Shown: piece after piece, positions 9,934-21,138 of the stretch
Position numbering within the stretch: the first letter of the stretch is position 1
How the letters are laid out: every line of letters starts with the position of its first letter
DNA from: Diphasiastrum complanatum
Taxonomy: Eukaryota; Streptophyta; Lycopodiopsida; Lycopodiales; Lycopodiaceae
Assembly (NCBI GenBank): GCA_029204225.1
Contig: CM055097.1
Span: 72,965,716-73,029,715 of the forward strand
DNA length: 64,000 bases
Reading direction: 5' to 3'
Notes under the pieces: generated by a model
The model's input: only the letters and a program-made list of their open reading frames with translations
Database searches by the model: none
What the model was told of the DNA's origin: nothing
Made by a program: the position numbers and the translations under genes

Positions 9934-10539
9934 CATGCCTACCACCCTACGCTCCCTCATAGCCTATGAGGACCCACGATGTGTTGCTCTGTTGGCACGC
10001 GAGATGGTCATACTAGGGAGAGATTTATACGGGACACCCCAGCATTTTCAGTCACAGCCATTGATCACTTCATTCTTCACTAGGCAGAGATCACGTGATT
10101 TATTGCCCGTAGATGACGATTCTGACGACGACAACTCACATGCTCATAGAGATCAGAGACAGTGTACCCCCCACCATCACGCTACTACCAAGATCACCAT
10201 GCATCCTACACAGAGACGTACTATCACACATGCTCGTGCTCACAGACGACGCCGACAGGCTCCAGTGCTCCCTCATGTTGCGGCTCACATTACCTCCTTT
10301 TACAACAGCAGCTCAGCGGCATCAGCAGCATCATAGCATCATAGCCTTGATATCTTGACACAGATAGATGATTATTATGCACACACTCTCGCATACGTGT
10401 CTATTTTAGTTTTAGTTTGTACTAGAAATTTTCCTTATTACACTTTTGGAGACATTTTATACGCTCCCATGGTTACCACATACTTGACATGTACTTCATT
10501 AGTCTTATATGCCTTTGGCATGGAAAAGACATCAATAAA

Positions 10540-10618
<79 letters not shown>

Positions 10619-10628
10619 CTCGCTCTCG
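9934..10628 (+). mobile_element. LINE copy D: 5'-truncated, 3' end of ORF2 plus 3' UTR
   Basis: An open frame 9935-10336 begins TTLRSLIAYEDPRCVALLAREM and matches the C-terminus of copy C ORF2 (17080-17170). Here it continues without a break through an Asp-rich segment (VDDDSDDDN) into a His/Arg-rich tail, showing what the frameshifted end of copy C ORF2 originally looked like. The 3' UTR (10337-10543) matches copy C and ends AATAAAG followed directly by (CT)n. Truncation at the 5' side is usual for LINE insertions. It abuts the disrupted gag of Copia-3. Confidence 0.85.
10544..10628 (+). repeat. (CT)n at the 3' end of LINE copy D
   Basis: Two CT runs separated by CATCTCTC and finishing in CTCG units, directly after the AATAAAG of copy D. 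Confidence 0.95.
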
Positions 10629-12293
10629 TCTTGTAATAGGTGCTCACAAAATATTTGGTTTCTTCCTATAACAAGCGCATTATGTTTAGGATTTCAAAGT
10701 AATTCAACTTTTTTAAAGGCAAGGATGGCAATATCTAGAGTGCAATTAGTGTGGGAGTCATGAGAGTAATAAGCATGTCCCAATCCTAAGGCTTGGATAG
10801 ATTCTATGGCTGTTGTGGATTGATCTCATCAAATGAAACATGAACATTAATGTAGTAGTTGATTGGCTCTAAAAATTCAAAATCGTTCACATGTCACACT
10901 TAGAAAAAATGGTACAACCGTATTTGAGTGTCTAAGTTTGCCCAGAGGGCATCAAGCCAAATTGTCAAATCTTTTCATGAACAGGGGATTATGCTTTCAA
11001 GTTGCCAAAATCATGCTATTTCTTTCTTTCTGATGCTAGCACTCCCATCTTTAGCCTTTAGTTGGTACTTGTTGGTTCATTCACTTCCATATATAATCCT
11101 TCAATCCAAATGATTGTAAAAAATGCAATTGCAAGTATATAAGTTAATGCTTTTACTTTTATTTTATTCAATCAGTTTTCGTGTTATATTTAGAATCTCA
11201 TAATTTGTTTCATTATGTAAATTTTTTTTTCCGTCAAACATAAATGAATGGGAACTCACACAATCACTTGTAGGTATATTGGATGTCATGCATTTTAAAA
11301 TAAAAATATTGTAGTATCTCCAAAAGAATTTTGTTGATAGTAGTATTTATTTTCAAGAATCATTGTACATTTCAAATATGCATAGGTGTTTTGGAAAATT
11401 TGGGGTCATTTGACTTTTGAGCTTGAACAATAATACATAGATTACTTCTGATTCAATGCAAGCGTGAGCGCTGCCTAGAACCCCCCCCCCCCCCCCTCGC
11501 GCTTTCTTGCTGCCCCATCACAACGCACGGGCAAGAAGCATTGACTAAAATGGATCATCTGGTGTTGATATTTTGCTAGTTTGCGGAAGTGAGAGCTCGA
11601 CTAAATGTCGATGTGGAAATCACTCCTAGAACATGGCTCGCTCCTGCTCCGATAGGGTCCTTTGAGGACATGGTTTGTACTTTTGTTTTGTGGATTGTGC
11701 GAGTTTGATTTTCTTAGCTACTACAGCCAGGGCCATGATCAAAAACGTTACATGTATCAATTGTATTTTCTTCCAAGGTTCATAGGACTTATACGTTTGT
11801 GTAATGCTAGCAAAATTTATGCTTACATGAACCATTTGTATCAAAAGTTTAGTTGTCCCTAGCTTTGTGCAATTTGTTGTAAAACCAGATTAGATATAGG
11901 CAGATTAATTACGAGTAGCTGGCCAGATTAACCTAAAGATGACAAGCGGCAATCGATGTATCTAGACGCCGATTAAATCGACTGCCGAATCCTTACCATC
12001 ATCATGGGCGGCTCACACTGCCCGGGACCCAGGCTCACACCTACCCGCCCACACACGCCCCAGGAAACCCCCCCACCCCCTTTGCGCTTTCATGGAAAGG
12101 GGGGGGTGTCCTTTAGCGCCCCCGGGCCACTACGCCCCCAATCAGGCTAGCGGTCCGGGGGGTGAGAGACAAGTTGCGAAGGGGGGGAGAGCGGGTACGG
12201 GGGAGGGAGGGAGAAAAGGACGGGGGAAGGGGGGAGCGGGGGGCATTGTACCCCATCACCCCTCCCACCTTTTTTTTGAATTTTAGGCCCCCA

Positions 12294-12296
<3 letters not shown>
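10629..12296. other. No recognisable gene; homopolymer C and G-rich sequence near the right end
   Basis: Mostly AT-rich DNA without coding motifs. A run of 16 C lies at 11481-11496. From about 12005 to 12290 composition switches to strongly G/C-rich with several runs of 6-7 G or C, ending at the (CT)n of LINE copy C. The G-rich part may be host flank or an upstream part of the LINE; copies A and B do not help to decide. Confidence 0.4.

Positions 12297-12354
<58 letters not shown>
12297..12354 (+). repeat. (CT)n at the 5' end of LINE copy C
   Basis: An uninterrupted run of about 28 CT units immediately before the LINE leader. Confidence 0.95.
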
Positions 12355-12356
<2 letters not shown>

Positions 12357-12529
12357 GATGGCTGCTCGCGATGGCTGCCTTCCAACGATGGCTGATCCAG
12401 CACTAGCTCACTAGCTCCCATCGACCTCTGTCTCCATCGCCTCCCTCTCTCTCTCATGCTTACCCTGCTGGCCATCACCCTACCGCCATCGCCCTACTGC
12501 CCTACTACCATTGCTCCACTACTGCCTTC

Positions 12530-13826
12530 ATGCCTCCTCAGAAAAAAACACCCACTCCCCCTCGTCCCTCCCCTGCCATCTCACACCCTCTCGCTGTCTC
12601 CTCACCCCCCCTCACTGACACCTCACTCCCCTCCATCGTTGCTGGCTCTCCACCTCCCCCCGATGCTGACCTCCTCGCTACTGCCCACCCCCTCGTTGCT
12701 CCTACTGATGTACCCCCCCCCCTTCGCTGGTGCCCTCGTGGATACTGCTTCCTCAGCCCTTGCTGAGAGTGTTGACCTACCCCCTCCCCTTGCTAGCGCT
12801 ACCTCAGCTACTTGCTCAGTTGCTGATGCTGCTGACCTGCCCCCCCTCGCTACTGCTACCACAGAAACCACCTCAGATGCTGCCATTTTAGTTGTTGCCA
12901 CCGCAGCTGCCTCTAATGCTGCTGGCACATCAGCTGGTTATGATGTTGATGCCACCTCAGCTGCCATCTCAGCTACTACCTCATCCCACCCCCTCGATGC
13001 TACCTCCAAGGCCTCCCTTTTGTTGAATTCGAATCCGATCGATCAGGCCATTCCTAACGGCCTCCTTCCTATTCCCATCTCCCAACCAGCTATAGCTCCT
13101 CCGATCCCATACACTCCCTCAAAGTCCACCGAGCTTTTCTCCTCATGGGAAGTCAACCAACTGAAAGCCGATTTCCAGCTTCTGAAAAAAGAGCTCTCAC
13201 AGCTAAAGGGTATATTGGTCTCTCTGCTCAAAGAAAAGAACGTGTTGGAGTCCAAAGTTGCCACATTGGAACAAGTGATTAGTACTAAACAGGTTGCTGC
13301 CTCAGAATCTACTACCACCATGATACGGGAGCTCAAAAATAAGATTGAACAGCACAAAAAAGAAACCCTTTCATGGGCAGCAGTATTGAAGAAGAGCACC
13401 AAGCCTAGTGCCCCCATTTCTTCAGTCATCTCAGCCACCATCTCGGAAGAACGGTCACGGGAACAAAAAGCTCATAATATTAGAGTTCGCGGGATACCAG
13501 ATACGCAGGATGTCATGGCCGAAGCTACGAGATTTCTCGAGACCACCCTTGGACATGGGACAGATGGGTTAGACACCGCCTGGAGGACCACCAGAGATGC
13601 AGCTACATTGATCATCCGCTTCAGATCCCTAGGCCGTAGAGAGGCCTTACGATTTAGAGCCAAACTACGGTGTACCACTATATACATGGATGATGATCTC
13701 ACCTATATCCAGGTAGAGGAGAGGCGTAAGGCCTTTCAGGAGGCTAGGGAGTCAGGCATACGTATTATATACAGAGATGGATGGGTGCGCCATTTGGATA
13801 GCGCTCGTGATGGTTCCCATAGTTAG
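12530..13826 (+). pseudogene. LINE ORF1 protein of copy C
   Basis: The start at 12530 (MPPQKKTPTPP) is chosen because it matches the starts of copies A and B. That frame runs to a C10 tract (12713-12722), after which the coding signal continues in the frame that is open from 12456 to 13826, so one frame change in the C run is needed. Domains: a Pro/Ser/Ala-rich N-terminal third; a coiled coil (about 13146-13400, starting VNQLKADFQLLKKEL); then IRVRGIPD (13477) and a conserved C-terminal block containing TAWR, LIIRF and DLTYIQVEERRKA. A coiled coil followed by a GIP-containing RNA-binding region resembles the L1-type ORF1p architecture; no CCHC zinc knuckle, common in plant LINE ORF1, is visible. 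The stop is TAG at 13824. Confidence 0.8.
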
Positions 13827-13835
13827 GGATTTGGG

Positions 13836-16800
13836 GTGCCCGAGGTTGGGAGCACCCCGGGGCCCCATCCACACCACCTTCGAATTGGAGTGTGGAACTG
13901 TGCGGGCATACATTCCTCTTCTTCTACTGGAGACCCTGTTGATTTTATTACAAGCAGAGATATATTATTCTTCATGGAGACACACGAGAGCCCGGAGCGA
14001 GGACTTCCTTCTTTTCCTAGATACAGATGGGACTCAGTATTCCGACGAAAAACTAGGTATGCCAATGGTCGAGGTTCAGGTGGGGTCGCCTGCTTGTACA
14101 GAGAGTCTCTCCACTCGAGTATGGACTTCATCGGACATGACGAGCAGGCTCGCTATATTTGGACTCGCATCGTGGGTCATGATATCGGTTTGGATAGAGA
14201 TGTTTTTATTGCAGCATGTTACTTTCCACCAGAGTCTTCATCTTTTGCTGAGGGTATTGGATCTCCATATCAGGATCTCTCACCAGATATTATCAGATTC
14301 TCAGAGCGTGGGCATATTCTCCTCATAGGGGATTTTAATGCCAGGACATCATCGAGACAGACGGAGTTCTTCGACACCACGGATCAGCTGCGTGTTCGTG
14401 CCCTTGACAGTGATATGGTTGGAGTTACCAGGACTTCCGCGGACAGTTCGGGACCTACTACTCCATATGGTGAGTACTTACTGCAGTTTGGAGAGGCACA
14501 TGAGCTAGCCATTTATGATGGCTTACCTTGCTGGCCACATTCAGACAGTTATAAATGTCACCCTCATAGTGGAGGACATAGTGTCGTTGACTATCTCATG
14601 GGGTCACCATCCTTTATACCCATAGTCTCTGACTTCCACGTTTCTCCCACCCCCCCCCCCCACCCTTTCTGATCACTCATTTCTCTCCTTCGATATTGGC
14701 CATCTTCGACCTACTCCTCCATCTTCACTACCCATGCTTACCCGAGCACCCAAGTACACATTTGATCCCACTTACATGCCACTATACCAGCAGTACCTGG
14801 CTTCACTTTTGAATTCCTTTCCTCATGACAGTCCAATCGACATCCAGGCCACCTTTCTCACCACCTCACTCCACTCAGCTGCATCACTAACCTTCCCCAC
14901 AAAACCCCATCCCAAAAAGACTCGACGCACACCCCGACCACTGCACCCCCCATGGTACGATACCAAGTGTCGTTCTCTTCATCAGTCGGTAACCTACTCA
15001 CGTACCCATGCCCCACATCTACTTCGATCTTCCCAACGCTCCTACCATCGTGTTCTCCGCCGTAAGAAGCGTTCCTATGATGATTCTGAAGGGAAACGTC
15101 TTATTGACCTTCTTTTCAATTCCTCTTAGGGCGCTTTTTGGCGTGAATTCATTCCGCGCTCTCTGCCACCTCTCTTGGAGGACCTCCACATTTGGACTGC
15201 TTATGCTACTAGCTTGTATACTGTCCCTACCGACTCACCTATCTCTATATCCCCGCGACCATCAGCCATTAAGAAAATGAAGTCCCACAAGGCCAGAGAT
15301 ATTGAAGATCTTGAGTTTGAACTCCTTTCTCATGCCTCTGACCTACTCGCTCCCACCATAGCCACCCTTCTTAACTCCGCTGTTGTTTCTGGTTTCCCAT
15401 CGTCCTGGTGCACTAACATTATCCACCCCATCCATAAGAATGGTGACCCCATGATTCCGAGTAAGTACCGCACCATTATGATTGGACATGTCCTGGCAAA
15501 GCTATATGGTACTATACTTCAATCTGTTGTGAGCTCAAAGGCAGAGACTAGGAGACTACATGCTATGGGTCAGGCGGGTTTTCGAGCCCATCACTATACC
15601 ACAGATCACATCTTCACACTACGGACCTTGATTGAGGAGGCTAAGCATAGGAGAGAGAGGGTTTACTACTGTTTTGTGGACTTCAGGAAAGCCTTTGATT
15701 CTGTTCCTCGCTCGCTACTCATCCAGAGACTCCGAGACCTCGGCGTCTCCACCGACATCATTCTTGCTGTGATGGCACTCTATGAGCGTGTCCTGGGATG
15801 TTTTCGGCATAGCAGTGGCTTATCCGATCACATTTGGAGCACTATTGGGGTAAAACAAGGTTGCTCCCTCTCACCAGTCCTCTTTGGCTTGTATATTGAT
15901 GAGTTGGAGAGAGCCATTACACAATGCGGTGGCGCTGGTTGCAGATTGGGGACATCTTGATTGCTATCCTCCTTTATGCCGATGATGTGGTACTGGTCTC
16001 ACCTACCAGAGAGGGTCTACAGCGACAGTTAGATTGCCTACAGGAATTCTGCACCAGATGGGGCCTAGGGGTGAACATTGGGAAGACCAAGGTCATGGTC
16101 TTCAGCACTTCTCGAGCATTCATGCAGCGACGGGAGCTTACTCTTGATGGGCAGGTTCTAGAGGTGGTCGCTTCATGCACATACTTGGGGATCCTTTTCT
16201 CGGGTCCTAACTTTAGCATGAGACAGGCCGCCACCACCCGACTGGGTAAGGGACATGCCTCCCTTGTTTAGCTAGAGAGATTTTGTTTCCGGAAGTCAAT
16301 TCATGATGCTCGAAGCAAGTGTCGGCTCTTTGATACCATTGTTACCCCGACGGCTCTTTATGCGGCAAAGGCATGGTGTACAGGTCTCCCATCTTCACAC
16401 TGGGCTAGTCTTTCACGATTACAGACCACCATGCTAGCTCGGCTGATCCGAGCGAAGCCTTCTGTACCATATGAAATTCTCCTAGCCGAGTTTGTGGTTC
16501 CACCTATACAGATCGAGGCAGCTCTTCAGCTCATTACCTACATACAGAGGGTCCAGGCATTACCAGATATAGATAGACAATACATACAGATTGCACTGTC
16601 CTCCTCGCAGAGTCTTCATGGTCAGGGCTACAGATTATCATGGTTCTCTCAGGCATCGCACCTCTTACTAGAGTCATTTGGTATCTCCATCACAACACTT
16701 CCCTCGGGCACCCATGAGTATATCAGACGATTCCTCTATCGCGCATATCTAGAGCGGACTTGGCATAACCTGTTAGGGGTTAAGCCAGCTTTCTACCGGA

Positions 16801-17490
16801 CTCACTTTTTGGAGATAGATGCATCAGGAACCCCGGTCATGCCACGCTACTTGGGCTCAGGTCTATCACATTGCCTCAGATTCACTTTGGGACAGCTCAG
16901 GGTGTCGTCTCATCAGCTAGCTATTGAGACTGGGAGATTTTATGGTATTCCTAGAGAGGAGCGGATTTGCCAGTTATGCTCTTTAGGTGAGGTGGAGTCT
17001 GAGGAGCATTTTATCTTTAGATGCCCTGTATACTATGAGATCAGAGGGCGATATCATTGCTTATTCCGAGACATACCTACCACTCTACGCTCTCTCATAG
17101 CCCATGAGGACCCACGATGTGTCGCTCTGATGGTACGCGAGATGTTCATATTACGGAGAGATCTATCCGGGACATCTCAGCATTTTACCTCACATTTTGA
17201 TTACTTCCTTCTTCACTAGGCGGAGATCATATGATTTAGTGCATGAGGATGAGGATTATGACAACGATGAGGATGATAGCCGCCTACATGCCCACAGAGA
17301 TCAGAGACAGTGTACGTCCCACCATCACGTTATCACCAGGATCACCAGAGATTCCACACAGAGATGTACTACTACACATGCCCGTGCTCATACTCATAGA
17401 CAACGCCATCAGGCTCCAGTGCCTTCTAGTGTTGCGGCTCGCATTACATCTTTCTACAGCACCAGCACAACAGCAGCAGTTTTAGCATAG
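13836..17490 (+). pseudogene. LINE ORF2: endonuclease-reverse transcriptase, interrupted
   Basis: Endonuclease motifs: GVWNCAG (13887), FMETH, GDFNAR (14329), SVVDYLMG, and SDH just after a C12 run (14650-14661) where the frame changes. Next comes a linker with a TAG at 15127, then the reverse transcriptase: IIHPIHKNGDP, FVDFRKAFDSVP (about 15675), GVKQGCSLSP, and the catalytic YADD at 15975-15986, reached after a frame change near 15945. A second TAG lies at 16269. The C-terminal CQLC...H...C motif (16968-17034) is the CCHC-like finger usual in L1-type ORF2. A last frame change near 17195 separates an acidic and His/Arg-rich tail ending at 17490, continuous in copy D. No ATG opens the frame; it follows the ORF1 TAG in the same frame after three codons. 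The protein would nick target DNA and prime reverse transcription of its own RNA, but this copy is dead as read. Confidence 0.85.
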
Positions 17491-17720
17491 CCCTTATAGC
17501 TTGACATGGATACATAGGACTATTATGCGCACATACTCTCGCATACGTATCTGTCTTAATTTGTACTAGATGTTTTTTTTTCTTTTTGCAGTTTTGGAGA
17601 CGTTTTTATACGCTCCCATGGTTACCACATACCTGACATGTACTTCATTAGTCTTATATGCCTTTGGCATGGAAAAGACATTGATAAAGCTTTCTTTCTT
17701 TCTTTCTTTCTCTCTCTCTC

Positions 17721-18879
17721 AAACCCCTCTTTTTTACGTTACTATAATCTCATGGTAGCCCTGCACCTAACCATGGCCACATTGGACTTTGGCCCGGCAT
17801 TCGACTTTGGTGTGCATTCCGTTCCCGACACACCCCACACCCTATGATCCCCCCCTCCACAATCCATCCAAAACACCCCCCACCAGAGGATCGACGAACT
17901 AATTTTGGCCGCATCTATATGTCTGCCTTCGGCGGGCACACCCCCGTCAACGACTATTGGCTTTCTTCCTAAACCATCGGCCGCCATCTCGGCCGTCACC
18001 CAGATCGTCCCCTCTCGCCCGTCAACGACGGGCACACTTCGCTAGTTTTAAAATAAAAGTTGCCAAAACTTCAGACGGCCATAACTTTGGCTACAAAGCA
18101 CCAAATTGGACATTGTAAAGCACAGTACAAAGGGAGAGTAGGTTAGTAAGATGCTTGCCATGTCACTCTGCCACCTATGCTTCACACGTGCGAGCTGTTA
18201 AGGCCAAAAAAATCTGTAGAAGGGTGCACTTTTTCAAGGAGGAAAACTCAACAAACCATATCTCAGCTTTGCATGCCATCAAATAGAGATTACAAGCAGC
18301 CTATTTAGGTTCATTAGAGAGCAGTAGAAGCTTCTATCAGGTCCAGCAAAGATCAATAGGCTCAGATCCATCAAAAAAATGAATTTTAGGAGGGCGCCTA
18401 CATGCACAACTTGGGTGAATTGTTGCCCAAGCCTCCCACCACCAAATTGGGTGCATGATGGCTTGAATTAGAGATAATTCCACCTATCTTTCAAATTGTA
18501 TATAGGTTCAAAGGTTTCAAGAGTTATTCATGCCCGAAAATCATCGAGAATACACTAATTTTTGAGGTTTTGGGATCCTTAACAATGACCACTGCCTACC
18601 AAACATGCTAGCAGCCTCTGGACAGCTTCATTGCACCTCTAAGAATGTGCATGCAAACTTTTGTGCAAAAATATTGAGTCAAACTCTCAAAAACGTGAAA
18701 AAGCCATCAAAAAACCTTCTCTTTTGACCAATTTCCGACTTTTTGGGCATGTTCTGATGGATCAAATCCACATGCAAGTGCAATCAGACCCTAACTTTTG
18801 TAATTGACCTACATGCAAGTGCCAAAGGTTTTGATTATGCTCAATATCGATTCTTCCTGGTCGATGCTAGCCAAAATCA
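17721..18879. other. No recognisable gene
   Basis: The left 300 bp are GC-richer (17760-18050) with CACCCC-type words and no coding motif. The rest is AT-rich. A short direct repeat CACATGCAAGTGC / ACATGCAAGTGCC occurs at about 18770 and 18811. It abuts a copia fragment on the right. Confidence 0.35.
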
Positions 18880-19354
18880 TTGAATTTTGACCAAAATATG
18901 GGGTGAAGCAGTTCAAACAGCAATTTATCTTGTCCTACTTGCTCATATACCTAAGGCCATGAGAAGCAAGTTGGATTCAAAGGTAGCAAACTTTTTGATG
19001 CTTGGATATGATGATCAAGAAAACCGATACAGGCTTTACGACATTGCAAGAAAGAAGGTTATTATAAGCAGGAATGTTTGATGATATGGTATCTCATAAA
19101 GATACAGAAATATCTTGCAAGATGATGGTATTCCTTTCCAAGAACCTGAATCAATAGCCGTATCGCCTACACCAACTCATATTCCTAGAGAAGCCGTGGT
19201 AGAGACAAGAAAAAGAAAAAAGAGGTCAAGTATTTGGGATACTTGTTCACCTCCAACTTCACCAAAAAGGAAGCATCCTACACTGTTTACTAGAACGTTA
19301 CCTAAGTGGTACCAAGTGCTTACTTATGCCCATTACAAAATCAGAACGCAGTAG
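18880..19354 (+). pseudogene. Copia integrase C-terminus and linker fragment
   Basis: The plus strand encodes KIWGEAVQTAIYL, then KVANFLMLGYDDQENRYRLYD and VIISRNV, followed after a frameshift by an acidic/Pro-rich linker and TLPKWYQ. This is the stretch of copia polyprotein between the integrase core and the reverse transcriptase. The catalytic parts on both sides are missing. The GYDDQ word is shared with Copia-3 (about 8160), so the two may belong to the same family. Confidence 0.75.
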
Positions 19355-20749
19355 CCAAGTTATCTCAAAATCCAATGTCTCCATATAGCTCTAATTTGTA
19401 AAAGGCATATAAACAACCCTTAGATCACACACTTAAATATCATTTCCATCAGCCATCTCTACCGTGCACTTTTATTGGAATGCCTGTATGCTCAACCTTA
19501 ACTTCTTAAAAGACTGTGAATTCTAAATATTGTGACATATGTGAGGAGTATGTGCAATATACAATTATCTCTATGACCTTATCTTTAACAAAAGCCACAT
19601 ATTTTGCTTTGCTATTGCTTTCTGAGATCAAAATAGACAACGTATCATCTAAGGTCTCTAGTCCTTCATTATCTAAGGTCTCTAGTCCTTTGAAGCCGGT
19701 ATTGCTCAAATTCAAGCTATCTCCATCGTGTCACAAAAAGTGTCACTGGAACTGCTGGCCTCTAAGACCAATATCATCAACCAGAATCATACTCTTGAGA
19801 GATATGCTCTTGTTGGCAAGATTTGACAATGTAACAGACTGGACGTGAAAATTTTCTCAGACCAATGCAATGAGAAGTAATACTGGAAGCAGAGGTGAGG
19901 GAACAAAGTGGGACACCAAGGGCGCTCTTAAGGTGAATTGAGAGAGAAAATGGTAGAGAAGCCTCAAATTTCAAGCTCTACATATCCAACAACAGCAGCA
20001 CCCAAAACTATGCTTCCATCCGCAATGAAGTCGTCATTGTCCAATCTAAAGTTCCATGTCTCACCTAGATCAGCATTCTGGCACTTTATCCCTGAAGGAA
20101 ACGCATCTCCCAGATTGTGCTGCAAGAAATATTATTTTTTTATCCCAGTCATTCATTATGAAATCTTTTTATGTTCCTGAGTGGCAAAAGATGCCTAATC
20201 AAAATGCTAGATTTGATCACTATCGACTGTTGGGCCATGATGTTTAAACTACTGGGGATAGCTTGATATGTTGGCTTCTGAACCAAAACAAGTTCTCAAA
20301 GCATTGAGGCCCATTATTTCTGGCAGACAAGATCTCACCCAGAAAGTAAAAGGACACCGAATCATAACTTGCGAGTAGACATCAGGACTAGCTTATGCTC
20401 TTCTTTACAAAAACATTTCCAGCATGAAACTCCAGTGAACTACCTTTATGCAAACTAATACAGCCACATGTAAAACATAACAAGAGGCTGAGAATTCCCA
20501 GCTCAATTTGCTACAGTGACGTGACCTACAGACCCATCTCTAGTATTGCAAAGTACGACCCCCTGATCTGCTCTAGTCCCGGGTCATACAAACGAGTTGA
20601 TCAATTACCTGTTGTCTTGATTGAACGAAACGTGTAGAAGGTGCTGCGCACCGGGCTGCTCTGTCATCGTCTCCTCGCCTCTATACACTATTTTATACGA
20701 TGATCTCTGCCCGCCACCCCAACACCAATCCAGATTTCAAATTTGATGC

Positions 20750-20787
<38 letters not shown>

Positions 20788-21138
20788 CGCTCGCTCGCTG
20801 TATACATATATATACATATACACGTATAGTGTATAGCAATTTGATACGCTGTGATAAACCCTAATTGTGACAGAACCCTAACCCTAAATAGGTCTTCACT
20901 ATAGCCCTAACATAGTTGAAATTCGCCTCATATATAAACACATCTATTGAGCTTGATTGATCCCTACATCTTTTTTACTCATTTTCTTTAACAATATTGC
21001 TATGCCTTGCTCACTATTTGTAGTATATCCTTTGACAAAATTCCTATGCCTTCCTCATTATGTTTTGGTGGATCATAAGTCACCTAGCAAATGCATAAAC
21101 GGCAACAACAACAATTATAGAATCATGAGAATGTAAGG
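19355..21138. other. No recognisable gene
   Basis: Several short open frames (up to 110 codons) but none with a recognisable motif or a sustained coding character. The microsatellite cluster at 20753-20830 and an AACCCTAACCCTAA telomere-like word at 20873-20887 are the only structures. Confidence 0.35.
20753..20830 (+). repeat. (CT)n, (CTCG)n and (TATACA)n microsatellite cluster
   Basis: About 15 CT units grade into four CTCG units and then TATACATATA words. No LINE sequence is attached on either side, so (CT)n also occurs here without an inserted LINE. Confidence 0.9.

Larger units (their letters stand above)
12297..17720 (+). mobile_element. LINE copy C: nearly full-length, two-ORF non-LTR retrotransposon, decayed
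   Basis: In order: (CT)n (12297-12354), a leader with CGATGGCTGC words, ORF1, ORF2 with apurinic-type endonuclease, reverse transcriptase and a C-terminal CCHC motif, a 3' UTR with TTTGGCATGGAAAAGAC and AATAAAG-like GATAAAG, and a short (CTTT)n/(CT)n tail ending near 17720. ORF1 and ORF2 are nine bases apart and in the same frame. Two frameshifts fall in C homopolymers, others near 15945 and 17195, and there are in-frame TAG codons at 15127 and 16269. No obvious target duplication can be read because both ends lie in CT repeats. The ORF2 domain order is that of the L1-like group of LINEs. Confidence 0.9.

Noticed and set aside
12456..12529. ATG at 12456 as start of LINE ORF1
   Set aside because: The frame is open from there, but the start at 12530 in another frame matches the conserved starts of copies A and B, so the upstream ATG is probably fortuitous.
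12713..12722. Programmed frameshifting at the C10 run of LINE ORF1
   Set aside because: A second frame change sits in an unrelated C12 run in ORF2, so slippage or sequencing error in homopolymers is the simpler explanation.
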